DNA of 64,000 nt from G963422445 sp963422445 (GTDB taxonomy: Bacteria; Pseudomonadota; Alphaproteobacteria; Thalassobaculales; Thalassobaculaceae): contig OY729512.2 in the NCBI GenBank assembly GCA_963422445.2, forward strand, positions 1,612,001 through 1,676,000, in the 5' to 3' direction. A program made the position numbers and the translations under genes. Position 1 is the stretch's first letter. Each line of letters opens with the position of its first letter. Positions 63,764 to 64,000 of this stretch are shown here, one piece after another. The notes under the pieces were generated by a model. It saw only the letters and a list, made by a program, of their open reading frames with translations, had not been told where the DNA came from and made no database searches.

Positions 63764-64000
63764 CAGTCGGCATGCAGGACGCGGCTCCGGCAGGATTTTG
63801 CAGCGGCAAGGGCTCGCGGAGGCGGGGCGGGGCTGGAAGCCAGTGTCGCGACGAACTGTTGTGCGTTTTCCGATGTCAGAGCATGACTGGATTGCGATTC
63901 CAGTACCTGCGACGTTTCTTTATCTGATTGCGTCACGCAGAAACACCGATTTGTCGACGGCTAGGGCGCGTGCCGTCTGCTCAACAAGGGCAGCCAAGGC
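63764..64000 (-). pseudogene. DUF1778 (TacA-like) antitoxin, frameshifted, 5' end outside the window
   Basis: Reading down from 64000: ALAALVEQTARALAVDKSVF then LRDAIR and a TAA; one base over, the frame continues KETSQVLESQSSHALTSENA and QQFVATLASSPAPPPRALAA. The layout (amphipathic RHH-type helices, then L(S/T)xEDAxxFVAxL followed by PPxPxxxLxxA) is that of DUF1778 antitoxins. An IS5 element ends it at 63763. The GNAT remnant lies further along the same strand, as expected for a TacA-TacT order. Confidence 0.68.

Noticed and set aside
1..64000. CRISPR arrays, rRNA, or prophage structural genes
   Set aside because: No regularly spaced short repeats, no rRNA-like stretches and no capsid, tail or integrase signatures were seen; repeats are explained by IS and miniature elements.

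Overview
The window reads as part of a high-GC alphaproteobacterial chromosome, probably Rhodospirillales-like. That placement rests on the DUF3035 lipoprotein-lspA-ileS-ribF block, a cobO gene, an OpgC/OpgH pair, a MutL with an intact endonuclease motif, and a taste for soluble catabolic families (SDR, LLM, PhyH, crotonase, enolase superfamily). It is heavily loaded with insertion sequences and decaying genes. I count at least 14 IS elements or IS remnants from seven or more families, three short non-autonomous elements, and about ten broken chromosomal genes. This pattern suggests relaxed selection, as in a recently host-restricted or symbiotic lineage. The lifestyle is inference; the decay is visible directly. 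I found no rRNA, tRNA or CRISPR.

Layout. 0-5.6 kb: metabolic genes (SDR, ornithine cyclodeaminase family, crotonase, LLM oxidoreductase, 2OG-Fe(II) oxygenase, MOSC). 5.6-10.4 kb: decayed zone with an IS1634-type pseudogene and an intact IS1182-like element. 10.4-12.7 kb: TauE/SafE exporter, TIGR02186 protein and UspA, one operon. 12.9-21 kb: nested graveyard holding a D12 DNA-adenine methylase split by an IS4-type element whose transposase carries a DruA-like (DUF4338) N-terminus, then IS66 and IS5 remnants, a rhodanese, a broken ABC ATPase and the first of three related IS630 copies. 21.4-28.5 kb: broken class III aminotransferase, Sel1 protein, DUF3445 protein, acyl-CoA ligase, enolase-superfamily and DHDPS-family enzymes. 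28.6-35.3 kb: two intact IS630 elements of different lineages around opgC and opgH, the second one splitting a PhyH dioxygenase. 35.3-39 kb: maleylacetoacetate isomerase, mutL, SDR. 39-41.6 kb: IS1595 and IS481 remnants. 41.6-48.7 kb: core block DUF3035, lspA, ileS, ribF, dxs. 49-51.9 kb: second copies of the IS1182-like and IS630 elements. 52.4-58.3 kb: hydratase, metallopeptidase, cobO, DUF4212 plus Na+/solute symporter, DUF1194. 58.4-64 kb: a stack of five IS elements that has broken up what looks like a DUF1778/GNAT (TacAT-like) toxin-antitoxin pair.

The strongest unusual signals are: (1) a family of 111-120 bp miniature elements, each flanked by a perfect 8-bp target duplication, one of which has replaced the C-terminus of a flavin-dependent oxidoreductase and another of which sits inside an IS1595 end; (2) the DruA-like/IS4 transposase fusion with an 11-bp target duplication inside a methylase gene; (3) the TacAT-like module scattered over about 4.5 kb by nested insertions. 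Several insertions can be reversed on paper to restore the ancestral reading frame exactly.
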